Below, one piece after another: positions 48,706-58,654 of a stretch of 64,000 bases of DNA. The notes under the pieces were generated by a model. It saw only the letters and a list, made by a program, of their open reading frames with translations, was not told the DNA's origin and ran no database searches. The DNA comes from Mariannaea sp. PMI_226. Lineage: Eukaryota; Ascomycota; Sordariomycetes; Hypocreales; Nectriaceae. The translations under genes and the position numbers were made by a program. How positions within the stretch are numbered: position 1 is the first letter of the stretch; every line of letters starts with the position of its first letter. The DNA lies in assembly GCA_024336345.1 (NCBI GenBank), contig JANFOG010000006.1:1178001-1242000 (forward strand), read 5' to 3'.

Positions 48706-49949
48706 TCCTTCTTCTTTATTTAAACTAAAAAAAGAAGACAAAAGGGCTATGGTGTAGAGAAGGAGAAGAAGGGGAAGCTTAAGATAAGAAAGAGTACGTT
48801 TATGTGCATGTGCGTGTGCGTATGGGAAAGAGGTAGTTTGTGAAGTTTGAGCAAGGCGTTATAGGATTATGGGAGATATCTGGTGGTCTATTCTATGATT
48901 TGACGGGAATTGAAGGGCGGGTTGAATCGTGAGAAGTGGGTTGACGATGAAGGGGCGGAGGGGGGAAGGGTGAAGATGCATACTTATTATGAAGTCACAC
49001 ACACACAGATCTCGGCATGTATAATACCTTGCCGGTGTATTTTTTCAATATGTCTAGTTGTATTAAAATAATTCTTTTTTTTCTCTCTTCATTTCATCTT
49101 CATTATTTCGCAATATGTGTTGTGTAACTAATTAGGTCTGGGAATGCCTCTTTTATGTTTTATTTGCCCCTCAATTGAATGAATGTCTAATGTGTGTGTG
49201 CACGCGAGATAGAGAAAGAGGTGAAAAAGGAGGTGGAAGAGAGCAATTGATAGAAAGGGGAAACAGAGAGAGAGAGACAGAGAGAGACAGAGAGTCATGT
49301 AGTTATATTGGATCTTTCGACAACACAACAATAACTACTACAGCAACAACAAGGAAGAAGAGGAAGAGGAAGAAGTAAACTCCACCAGCCTCGGCTCGGC
49401 AATGGAGACGCGGAGTCGGGAAGGAAGCTCGGGACAGGGGGGGAGGGGGGAAGGTTGGGGCAGAGGCGAATTAACTAAGGCAGGAAGTTTTACACGGGGC
49501 AAAACAAAAGAGTCACATGGCGGCCTTTGGCGGCCTTGAGCGGGAGAGAAGAGATATCGGCCGCGTCTCCAACTCCAAGCCGGGACGGCACATACACACG
49601 GACACACACTACAGCTACAGGGAGGGAGACACAGAGAGAAGCAGCCAATTGAACCCCGCACGCATACTCCCGGCGCCGGTTGTTGGGGTATTCCTGTATT
49701 CCTGTATTCCTCCCTTTCCTTGTTCCGTTCCGAGAGCGGTGCTTCCTTTGGAGGCTGGAGCTTGGGCTAGGTTGCATCTGCTTCCTTCAAAACGACGGCG
49801 ACCTAGCTGCCTTTCTTTCTTTTTATTTGTTTATTTTGTTTCCCCATTCTTCTTCTATTTTCATCTTTGATACATATTCACTTCAAATAAAAACACAATA
49901 AATCAACTTTAATTATTTTGAAATCCAGAAGAATACATTCCTCCTCATC
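48706..49949. other. Intergenic: TRA1 3' side and acetoacetyl-CoA synthetase promoter
   Basis: No gene supported. It contains a (GA)n-rich repeat at 49264-49294, an ACAACA/GGAAGA purine tract at about 49325-49376, a G-rich run at 49437-49460, and a pyrimidine-rich stretch with TTTATTTG just before the ATG (49800-49950). Confidence 0.55.
49264..49294. repeat. (GA)n microsatellite, interrupted
   Basis: AGAGAGAGAGACAGAGAGAGACAGAGAG-type dinucleotide repeat with ACAG interruptions. Confidence 0.85.
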
Positions 49950-52574
49950 ATGGAACTCGACAAGATGCCTAGAAAGCTCTGGGAGCACCCTAATCCCAAG
50001 AGTACTGCCATGTGGGCTTTCATGCAACAAGCAAACAGAAAGTTCGGCTTGAATTTGAAGGCAAGATAAATTCCTTCTCCCCCCCAATCTCCAAATGAAT
50101 ACTGTTCAATTTCCCCCCAAAAATGCTTGGGTTCTTAACTGAAGCTGGACTAACCGAGCTCAAACAGACATTTACAGAGCTCTATGACTGGTCCTGCGCC
50201 AAACGCAGCGACTTCTATGGCATGCTTTGGGAATCTCACAATTGGATCCAGGAGGGCAGCTATACTCAAGTTGTCGATGAGAGCATTCCCGTCTCCCAGC
50301 TGCCGCGCTGGTTTCCCGGCCTGCAGGTCAATTGGGCTGAGAACTTCCTCTGGACACGCCCTCCCGGCGGTGCACCGGGGGAGCGCTGTACCTTACACAA
50401 GGAGGACGACAAGGTGGCGGCCACAGAAATCCGTGAGGGAAACACGGAAGTGAGGCATGTCACCTGGGGAGAGCTGAGGCAGCGAGTTCAGCGGCTGGCG
50501 GGAGCACTTAGAGACAGAGGCGTGGGTAAAGGGGACCGAGTGGTCATTGTGGGAGCACATGCTGTTGAGACGCTGGTTGTGTTCCTGGCCACGACATGGT
50601 TGGGAGGAGTCTTTAGCAGCAGCTCAACTGACATGGGTGTGAAGGGGCTGTTGCAGCGGACAGTGCAGATCAATCCAAAGGTAAGGCGCTCCACACATTG
50701 AGCATGTCTATGTGACTCCCAAGAAGTATCAGATAAGATGACTTGAGATGGAACGGGATAGGCCAAATAAGCTTCGTTTATTTCATAGACTGAGACCTGG
50801 AGCTGACATTATTACTAGTTTGTATTCTTCGACGACGGCGCCATCTACAACGGCAAGACTATCGACTTGCGGGACAAGATAGCAGGCATGGTGGAAGGCA
50901 TGAAAGCATGCGATGCCTTCCAAGCACTAGTCGTTGTGCAGAGATTCGACACCGCATTCGACACATCCGGCATCCCAAGGACGGAGAGACTTGAGTCCTT
51001 CGTCGCCTCTTCTTCACAATCTTCGCCGCCTCCCATTACAAGAGTCGGCTTCCAAGATCCTATGATGGTCTTCTACTCATCTGGAACTACAGGAACCCCG
51101 AAGGCCATCGTCCACGGCGTCGGCCCCCTTCTCATTACCCTCTCCAAAGAAAGCGTCCTGCACAGAGATGTCACGCACAATGACGTCGGTCTCCAGTACA
51201 CAACTTCCGGCTGGATCATGTACCTGGCCAGTATCGGCTACATGGTCCTCGGTGGCCGGTCAATTCTTTATGACGGATCGCCGTTTATGCCTGACGTGAA
51301 CTTGCTGCTGCGCATAACCGAGGAGCAACGAGTTACACGTCTCGGCATCAGCCCGCGATGGCTTGGCGAGCTGATGAAGCGAGGTGTCGTGCCACAGAAG
51401 GCGGCCGACTTGAGCTCATTGGTGTGGGTGGGCAGCACTGGAATGGTGTTGAAGGAGCAACTCTTTGAGTGGTTCTATGACGGAGCCTTCCCACCCACGG
51501 TTCAGTTGGGTAACTTCTCCGGTGGAACCGATATTGTAAGTGCATATTCAATGTCCCTGTCCCATTCATTGGGCTGTTTTTTCTCTCTTCTTTTCGTTTT
51601 TGGAATAAAGGGTATAGGGTTCTCATTATTGATACAAAAACAACAGGCCGGATGCTTTGCCATCGAGAATCCCCTCTCTCCCCTGTACGCTGGAGGCTGC
51701 CAGGGAGGAGCTCTGGGCACACGCTTTGCTATTTACCCGACGGATGCATCAGGAGAAGGTGACGGGAACGGCTTCTCTTCCTCTACAACTATTAGCCCCG
51801 TTCCAGATGGCACTCCTGGCGACCTTGTAGCCGTCTCAGCTTTCCCCAACGTTCCCATCTTCCTCTGGAACGACACAACACCCGCGCCGGGCGCCAAGTA
51901 CGTCTCGTCCTACTTCTCTCGCTTCCCCAACGTCTGGTCTCAGGGCGACTTCGCGGCCGTCCACCCCAAGACGGGGGCGCTGTACATCCTGGGCCGGTCG
52001 GACGGCGTGCTGAACCCAAGCGGCGTCCGTTTCGGCAGCGCCGACATCTACGGCGTTGTAGAGCGCTGGTTCGCCAACGAGGTGGCCGAGAGCATCTGTG
52101 TCGGGCAGCGACGGCAGCAGGATGGCGACGAGAGCGTGTTCCTGTTCGTGTTGATGCGCGAGGGCGTCAAGCTGAGCGAGGGTGGGTTGGAGGGGAGGAT
52201 CAAGGAGAAGATTGCCCGTGATTTGACAAAGAGGCATGTGCCAAAATATATCTTCGAGGTTCCTGAAATTCCGGTAAGTCGGTTCTCTCTTTCTCTCTCT
52301 ATCTGCTTCTCACACAACCCCTTTTCCATCCCATCTACTTTCCCCCCTTCTTTCCCCCCATCGCATTTGGCAAATCACTTATGCGCATCCTTAGACAACT
52401 GTCAATGGTAAAAAGGTTGAATTGCCTGTCAAGCACATCATCTCGGGGCACAATATTAAGCCGAGCGGGACGCTTCTCAACCCCCAGAGCTTGGATTTCT
52501 TCTACCAGTTCCAAAAGGTTGAAGAAGTGGTAGCGAAGCAGCAGCAGGCTAAGAACATCAAGTCTAAGCTGTAA
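49950..52574 (+). CDS. Acetoacetyl-CoA synthetase
   Basis: Five exons (49950-50060, 50168-50680, 50819-51535, 51647-52273, 52395-52574) encode 715 residues, the usual length for acetoacetate-CoA ligases, which activate acetoacetate with ATP and CoA for lipid and sterol synthesis in the cytosol. N-terminal MPRKLWEHPNPKSTAMWAFMQ and TFTELYDWSCAKRSDFYGMLW, with WFPGLQVNWAENFL, are diagnostic of this branch over acetyl-CoA synthetase. AMP-binding motifs follow: YSSGTTGTPKAIVHG (P-loop), NFSGGTDI, WSQGDFA and GRSDGVLNPSGVRFG. The acceptor lysine lies in TTVNGKKVELPVK near the end. Intron 1 (50061-50167) has no GT donor at the required boundary; AAG|GCAAGA is a GC-AG type site. Intron 3 (51536-51646, 111 nt) is in frame and stop-free. 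Intron 4 carries a long pyrimidine tract. The gene converges on the DUF1757-like gene 230 bp downstream. Confidence 0.93.
51536..51646 (+). other. Predicted 111-nt intron of acetoacetyl-CoA synthetase, in frame and without stop
   Basis: GTAAGT donor after the NFSGGTDI motif and AACAG acceptor before AGCFAIENPL. The length is 3n with no stop, so read-through would insert 37 mostly hydrophobic residues (HSLGCFFSLLFVFG) between NFSGGTDI and AGCFAIENPL, parts that are contiguous in the family. Splicing is therefore strongly preferred. Confidence 0.85.
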
Positions 52575-52804
52575 CTCGACCTTGTGTGAAAGAGGAGAGA
52601 AGGTGGCGCAGCAATAGTAGACGAAGGGCAGATAGAAAGAGGGACATGCTATATATATTGTACAGATTTGTGTTCATTTTTTCGAACCAGACAAGAGTAA
52701 GAAAAATGCCATAACTAAGTTATTTCTTCCAAGGTAGCAGCGGCGGCGGCGAATAATTTCGAACAGTGCACTTCAAGTTTCAAGAAAAATGCCTGATGTA
52801 TACA

Positions 52805-53344
52805 TTACAGACTCGTCTCAGGCGTGCCGTCCGGGCCAGGGAACTTGCCACCATTCACACCATATCTCCAGCCGAGATATCCAAACATGCCAACGACGCT
52901 GCCCAGTCCCAGCCCTCCCACAGCTCCCCTCCACCCCAGGCCCATACTCTTGCCCGTCCACGCCCCCAGCGTGGTGCCGGCAGCCAGGCCAGCAAGAGTC
53001 CAGTCGTCCGTCTCGACCTGGCCCTTGTTCTCAAGCAAGCGCCAGCTGCGGTCCTGCCACTCAATCTCCTCGCGGCCGTGCATCCGGCCCAGCGTCATGA
53101 CCGCGCCCAACCCCAGGGCAATGAGCGTGCCGGTGGACGCGGACTTGATGAGGCGCGGCGTAAACGTCGGGAAGGCGGCGCTGCTCTGTGGCCTCAATAC
53201 GGGGACCAGCTGGCGGATGACTGTGATGCCGCCCGCGATCAGGGTGCTCGCCGTGACGGCGCGCACGACGACGTGGGTGGTGAGGATGGAGCGAGCGAGA
53301 GGCTGGTCCTCTGCGTACGCTGTGTGAGGGAAAAAGCGAGACAT
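52805..53344 (-). CDS. Small membrane protein, DUF1757-like
   Basis: Single-exon gene for 179 residues. The start MSRFFPHTAYAEDQPLARSILTTHVVVRA resembles fungal DUF1757 proteins; that assignment is from memory and no function is known. Three or four hydrophobic Gly/Ala-rich segments are visible: AVTASTLIAGGITVIRQLV, SASTGTLIALGLGAVMTLG, WTLAGLAAGTTLGAWTG and GGLGLGSVVGMFGYLGWRY. A charged loop (GREEIEWQDRSWRLLENKGQVETDD) separates the pairs. The arrangement of short Gly-rich helices resembles TIM17/complex I B14.7-type inner-membrane proteins, so a mitochondrial location is possible but unproven. GC content is high, and long overlapping ORFs on the plus strand are shadows. It is convergent with the acetoacetyl-CoA synthetase gene. 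Confidence 0.72.
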   Translation of the reverse strand: MSRFFPHTAYAEDQPLARSILTTHVVVRAVTASTLIAGGITVIRQLVPVLRPQSSAAFPTFTPRLIKSASTGTLIALGLGAVMTLGRMHGREEIEWQDRSWRLLENKGQVETDDWTLAGLAAGTTLGAWTGKSMGLGWRGAVGGLGLGSVVGMFGYLGWRYGVNGGKFPGPDGTPETSL

Positions 53345-54647
53345 GATTTTTTATATTCAACAAAAAGTATGATGATACTTCAATGTCGAATGGGACTGCG
53401 CCAGGATGTGACGTAGCTGGGTAATGTGGAAGGGATGATGATAATGCTGACGGTCGTTTTTGGGGAGGAGATGAATGTCTCACAACCGATGTTACAGAGG
53501 CAATGAACACCGTATCATGGGATGGTGTCATGTACCAGAGAAAAAAGTAGGAAGAGAGAGATCATGAACAAGAGCAGACGGCGTGGAAAGCAAACCGAAA
53601 GATACGATACGATACCTCTGTAACCGAGCTTCCCTCCCCTCCCATCCCCTCCCTTCCCTTCCCTCATTCCCTGTTATCTACGTAATCCTCGCCGCCACCA
53701 CTGCTCGCTGGTGCTGGTGCTGAGAGCTGGAGCTGCTGCTTCTGGCCTCGGCGGGGCCATACGCCGCCGCCTCCGTACGCAAAACAGGGCGCCCCCCACC
53801 TCAGCCCTACACAGCACCCCACGGGACGTAACTACTGGCCCAGTACAGTACAGGCCCTCAAACGGGTAAAATAGAAGGGAAAATGTGGGATCTGGTCTGG
53901 CGCTTCGGGCCAATAGCGCGACCCGGGTGAGCCGGGTGAGCTGCGCCGGTGGTGGCTCTCCCGCGCTGGGTGGGCTTTGAGCCAGGCCATTCACAAACAG
54001 CTGGTGGTGGTCAGCTCCTTCATTCAACTTCTTATTGGCTAGGATGGAACACGTCGCTGTGACTCGACACCAAATTGGCGTGGGTTTTATTCAAAACGTT
54101 TTAGAGTTCTTTATTCATGGAAGGGAGTTGGTAAAGGGGTTCTATTCCGCTTTTCTCTTTTAACATGGGAAGAGCAGAGCCTGGCCTTTTGGGCGCAGTG
54201 GGCTATTTGCTCAATAGTTGGGTTAGTCTTCTTACATCAAAGTACCTATAAATATAAGACTTCTAATACGCAGTATTTTAAAATTCCGTGATAATGCTAT
54301 AAACAAGAATAACAACAAATATGAGATAGCACTGTTTCGTTTTTGTTAATTCTGGTGCCTTATTATGACTTTCTTTCGTTAGTAGCTAGCAATTCTCACA
54401 ACAAAAGCGGAATAGAAAGGTAGCAGCGCTTTCCAGGATCCTCATGTACTCGGTGATTAGATTTTTTTTCCTGCTTGTTCTCTTTTTATTCTCTTTTTTT
54501 ATGCTTGGTTTTTACTTTTATATACCGTAATATACAAACTGTGTCTAGTTCAGCGGCGTAGGAGGATCCTTTGCACGCACCGCCATCAATCGCTTCCTTT
54601 GTCGCCAAATGCTACCTCGTTACTGTTGATCGACCGTTGACGCAATA
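53345..54647. other. Intergenic: 53.3-54.6 kb
   Basis: No gene supported. It contains a CCCTCCC/CTTCCCT pyrimidine tract (about 53628-53668), GC-rich sequence with CCGGGTGAGC doubled near 53922-53943, and an AT-rich segment from 54050. Probably upstream DNA of the DUF1757-like gene plus the 3' side of the SNF2 gene. Confidence 0.5.
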
Positions 54648-57600
54648 TCAAAAAATGGAAACGCTTCGTATCAAGCCGAGTTCAAATCTAGAACGAATTG
54701 CAGAACCTATACAAGTCGTTAACTGAAGTAGCCTATGTGTGACGACAAGAGAGCCATGCAAGAGACATGCGAAAGAGAGCAAGAAAGAAAGAAAAAAGGA
54801 AAAAAAGAAAGAAGGAAGGAAAGAACGAGGGGGAGGGGGTATACAAACCTCCAGTTTCCCTGATTCTCCTTCTGGTCCACTGTCCAAGGTAAACTTTGCC
54901 AAGTTACTCTTTTTTCGTTGCAAATTGAGAATGTTCTGAAGGGAAGATCAGCATCGCGTTTCATCAAAGTAATTTGAGTCATTGCGGACCTCTTCAACTG
55001 TTCTCTTCGTGATATATCTCAAAACCGTGACCGGGCGAGTTTGACCTATACGGACAGCTCTTGCTATAGCTTGTTCCTCAACTGACGGGTTCCATTGTGG
55101 TTCAACAAGATGCACGTAATTCGCAACTGTCAAATTGAGACTATCCGCTAGTTAGCCCTGGATTTTGACGTGCCTCGTTGGGTAACAGCCATCACTCACC
55201 CGACGGAACCTGTTCCTATTGACATCAGCAAGACCGCTATGTCTGAATCTTGCGAAAAGAGGGCAAGATTTTCTAGACGCTGGCTGTACGGTACTCGCCC
55301 GTCGATCCTCAGAAAGCGAATATCTCTCTCTTGCAGAAAACCCTCCAGCAAATCCAGAGTTGATGTCCAATACGAAAAGACGAGACTAGTAACTCGTCAG
55401 TGCAGCCTCACCTCACATAAGACCGACCACCATACCTTTTTGAGCCTGGGGGGGACTTGGCCAGATTTCTCACCACTGTCAGAAGCTTTGTCGAGGAACC
55501 TCGAGGCTCATATCCGGGACTCAAGAAGCTTCGAGAGCTGGGTTGGGAGACATCCAGATCGCCATCCCATGAATGGGTAGATGCGCTACTACCCAAGCCA
55601 GGCCTTTTCGACTTTGACCCTCGTGACGTGCTGGACAGACTTCTGTCACATTCCGGGCAAAACCCATTATTGCTGAGCAGTGCTAGTTTATCTTCATCGT
55701 TGCCGCTGCAAAAGTCGCAGTCGCGTTCACCATCTGCACTATACGGAAACGTGGTTGTTTGTGACATTTGAGCTGGGGACAGGGTCCCATGATTGCAGAG
55801 CCTTCGGAGTTTCATAATGGCGGCGAACAGAATGTGGTATTTCTTGATTGTCGCCTTACTGCTTACCACTTCGTCGATGTCCCGCGCGCACCTTTTCAGG
55901 ATGCTGTCGTACATCAGCTTCTCTTCAACTTCGAGTTCGACATTAATCTCTTTGTAAAGAGGTTCTGGCAGTTTGAGATATTTCTCATTTCGACGCAAGC
56001 AAACCGCGTGGAGCAGTGCTCTAAGATTCACAGCTCGATCAGGGGTATCTTTGCTGAGCGGTTCAAGGATGTGCCTCTGGAAGACAGAGGTACTTGAAAA
56101 AGGCTCAAAATGAAGAAACTTCAAAAGGGACTCCAAATCGGTCAGCCGGTTTTGAATCGGAGTGCCAGTAAGACACCACTTTCTATCAGCAGTGAGGCTA
56201 GAGGCTGCGCGAAATTGCTTTGAAGTCTGATTTCTGATCCAGTGAGCTGTTCAGAAAGGTCAGTATAACTGTGGTGATGTGCGCCAAAAGAAATGGATTG
56301 GCTCACCTTCGTCCAAAACAACTCTGTACCACTCGATCTTCTGGAGAAGCCCAAGATTCTTGGAGTCGGCTGATAAGGTTGCGTACGTTGTCAGTACCAA
56401 ATCGTGATCCACGATCTCTTCGGGTGACTTCGGCCGACTCGAGCCATGGAATTTGCAGATCTTCAAGGTTCCAGGTTCAACATGACTGCGAGTATTCATA
56501 AGTATGCTATTTTGTGTAGCACGAGATACTTACATAGACACTTCTCTCTTCCAAACATCCAGGACCTCTGCAAGGGGTGAGAACCAAAACAAGGGAGGCA
56601 ACCAGAAGGGAGGGAAAAGATGGACTGACGCATGGATGTGGCAATAACTAGAGTCGCTCTACTTCGATATCCTGATGCCAATGATGCAAAACCCTGATAT
56701 TCTGCTGTCGTATTCTTCATTGCCTGCGGAAGTGAGGACACAATAGCTGAAATCATAGACAAAGTCTTACCCAGTCCCATAACATCAGCCAGAATCCCGC
56801 CCATGGAATATGAAGGAATATTGTCTTTGGTTCTATCACACCTAGTTAGTTTCATACTATACGAATGTGGATTTGTTGTTTGTGAGAGACTGACGAGATT
56901 CCAATCAAGTGACGCAGGATTTCCTTCACTTTTTGATAAGCATCATAGTTTTCTCTTCGTTGGATGAAGGCCAGAGCTGCTCTCTGGTGGCTGTTGACAA
57001 AAAGTTAGGAACTGAGAAAGGTGGTAAGGACGCACAGTCGTACCTCTTCAAGGGAGTGATAACGGCATTTGGCTGCGCATCTAGGACGCTATCGGCGTCG
57101 TCATTTAGAGTCTCAGTGTCGAGAGAATCGAAAACACGCTCGACTTCATCCGAGATGCGTTTCGCTCGATGCTCAGTCTCACTTAACCCTACGAGGTGCG
57201 TCATAGACTTCATTTGCCCCCCAATGTGATAATACTGGGGGTTAAAGTACTCATACCCAGATTCCAAGAAGAGTGGGTGCTGGAGGAATGCAGGTATCTC
57301 GCCGAGTTTATCACCTACTTCGTCGGCCTTGTCTTGCGCACCGTAGATGTTGATGGAGAGAAGAAATCTACCTTTGGACTTCTTCTTAGAATACGCTTGC
57401 ACCAGTCTTGAAGTCTCTACGATGCCGGTTGCCCTGACCCCTTGATGATCATGCAAGCACTGAAGAGACCTACAAGTGTTCACGTCAAGCACTGCAACGA
57501 CTTCATTCTCCCCCGACATGAGACATAAAGAATCTTCGTGCAGGATGATATCGAATTTCTGGAAGCGCCCGCCGCCTTGTGCTAACGACGGCGGACCAGT

Positions 57601-58036
57601 CGAACCACTAAGCAATGCATGAGCGTCGCAAAGCTATTCATCCATTAGTTTCAATGGATAAAGCCACTGCTTCGGAGCCGATTAAGTGTCTTACTGCACC
57701 GTAGCAAATCTCCGGGATGTTGGCCTCACTTCCAACGATTTCATCCTCTATGTCCATTGAAATATGGTTAGCGAAAGGAAGAGCGTCGAAGCTCTTGTCA
57801 CTCATTTCGACATCTCGATACACTCCCAAACATGCATCAGCGTTGGTGTCGCTGCTTGGCCAACTTGTGATATCCAGCTGCGGTTCAGGCTGGAGATTTG
57901 CTAGAGCGTCATCAGGACTCGGGATATTCCCTCGATACGGGGTCACGCAGAACCTTTTCTGAGAGCGTTCCGGCGGATGAGGATCTTGTAGGCGTTTGGG
58001 AGGCCACATGCTCGCTGATGGGGATGACCCTACCAT
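54648..58036 (-). CDS. SNF2-family DEAH-box ATPase (HLTF/RAD5-like subgroup)
   Basis: Eleven exons, minus strand: 58036-57695, 57633-57044, 56990-56895, 56841-56630, 56567-56534, 56485-56307, 56246-55436, 55385-55200, 55140-54990, 54935-54849, 54722-54648; 920 residues, every phase consistent. It is a dsDNA-translocating remodeller. The N-terminal region carries a segment ([23 protein letters not shown]) typical of fungal HLTF-like proteins. Then come the Q-like motif [16 protein letters not shown], Walker A DVMGLGKT (residue 362-369), the DEAH box at 483-486 (completed across an intron), [12 protein letters not shown], a four-Cys zinc site (CDFC...CPEC) in place of a full RING, and helicase-C motifs [51 protein letters not shown]. 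The C-terminus after KFTLDSG is uncertain: the last intron is 126 nt, in frame and stop-free. Start ATG could also be 58009 (MWPPKRL). Divergent from the NLR gene. Confidence 0.85.
54781..54825. repeat. Homopurine tract (GAAA/GGAA), 45 bases
   Basis: All purines on the plus strand over 45 bases. On the transcribed minus strand it is a CTTT-rich pyrimidine stretch inside the putative last intron of the SNF2 gene, about 60-100 nt upstream of the proposed acceptor. Confidence 0.85.
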
Positions 58037-58654
58037 GGACCACTAGGATGTTGGCGGCTCGGTTTGGGGAGGTTACGAACAGGCGGTACGCAACTACCAT
58101 GAAAGTCGGTTCCCACAAGGCCAATTCCCTAGCACTTTGACATTTGAACTGAAGGGGTGATTCTTTTCACACAAAATTCGAGGTTGGATTTGGTGGTTTT
58201 GTTCGTTTAGAGATGCAAGCTGCAAATCTCGCGCCCAGCAAAGCCTCGTTGCAGTCTGCCTACCCAAGACAATGCCTCCCCCACGTTATGCCATCACACC
58301 CAACCATGTCATGGCGCTGGCTTACAGGGCGTTTTCCTGCCTGTTACACTGCCTGGCTGTGAGGCTCTGCCAAAGGCTTTTTATTGGGCATTAATGCTTC
58401 GTCCAGACCGCTCTCGCCATCGTCGTACTAATTCCTACATTATTGAGGAGTTGGGTCAACCACACATATTGGCCACCTCGGGCCGTTTGATGAAGTGGTT
58501 TTCTTTCCCACTCTGCTGATCGTCAAGACCATTAACGTTCCGACCTCGACTGATACGCTGTTTGCAGCCTTTGACCAGCGTCCAAGGTGTTCCTCCGAAC
58601 AACGAAAGCCCATGTGTCCGATTGTGCAAACCAGCCACTTTTCAGCTTAGAGCC
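58037..58654. promoter_or_regulatory. Divergent promoter region SNF2 ATPase / NLR gene
   Basis: A 618-bp segment between divergent start codons of the SNF2-like gene and the NACHT-ankyrin gene. An ORF at 57912-58124 extends upstream in another frame and is not convincing. No TATA box or repeat recognised. Confidence 0.5.

Noticed and set aside
52766..53416. 216-codon plus-strand ORF opposite the DUF1757-like gene
   Set aside because: GC-rich shadow ORF of Ala/Arg/Pro composition. The minus-strand frame has the clear membrane-protein pattern.
55310..55330. Apparent one-base frameshift in the SNF2 helicase C-terminal lobe
   Set aside because: Recounting the GAGAGAGA stretch showed the frame is intact ([14 protein letters not shown]).
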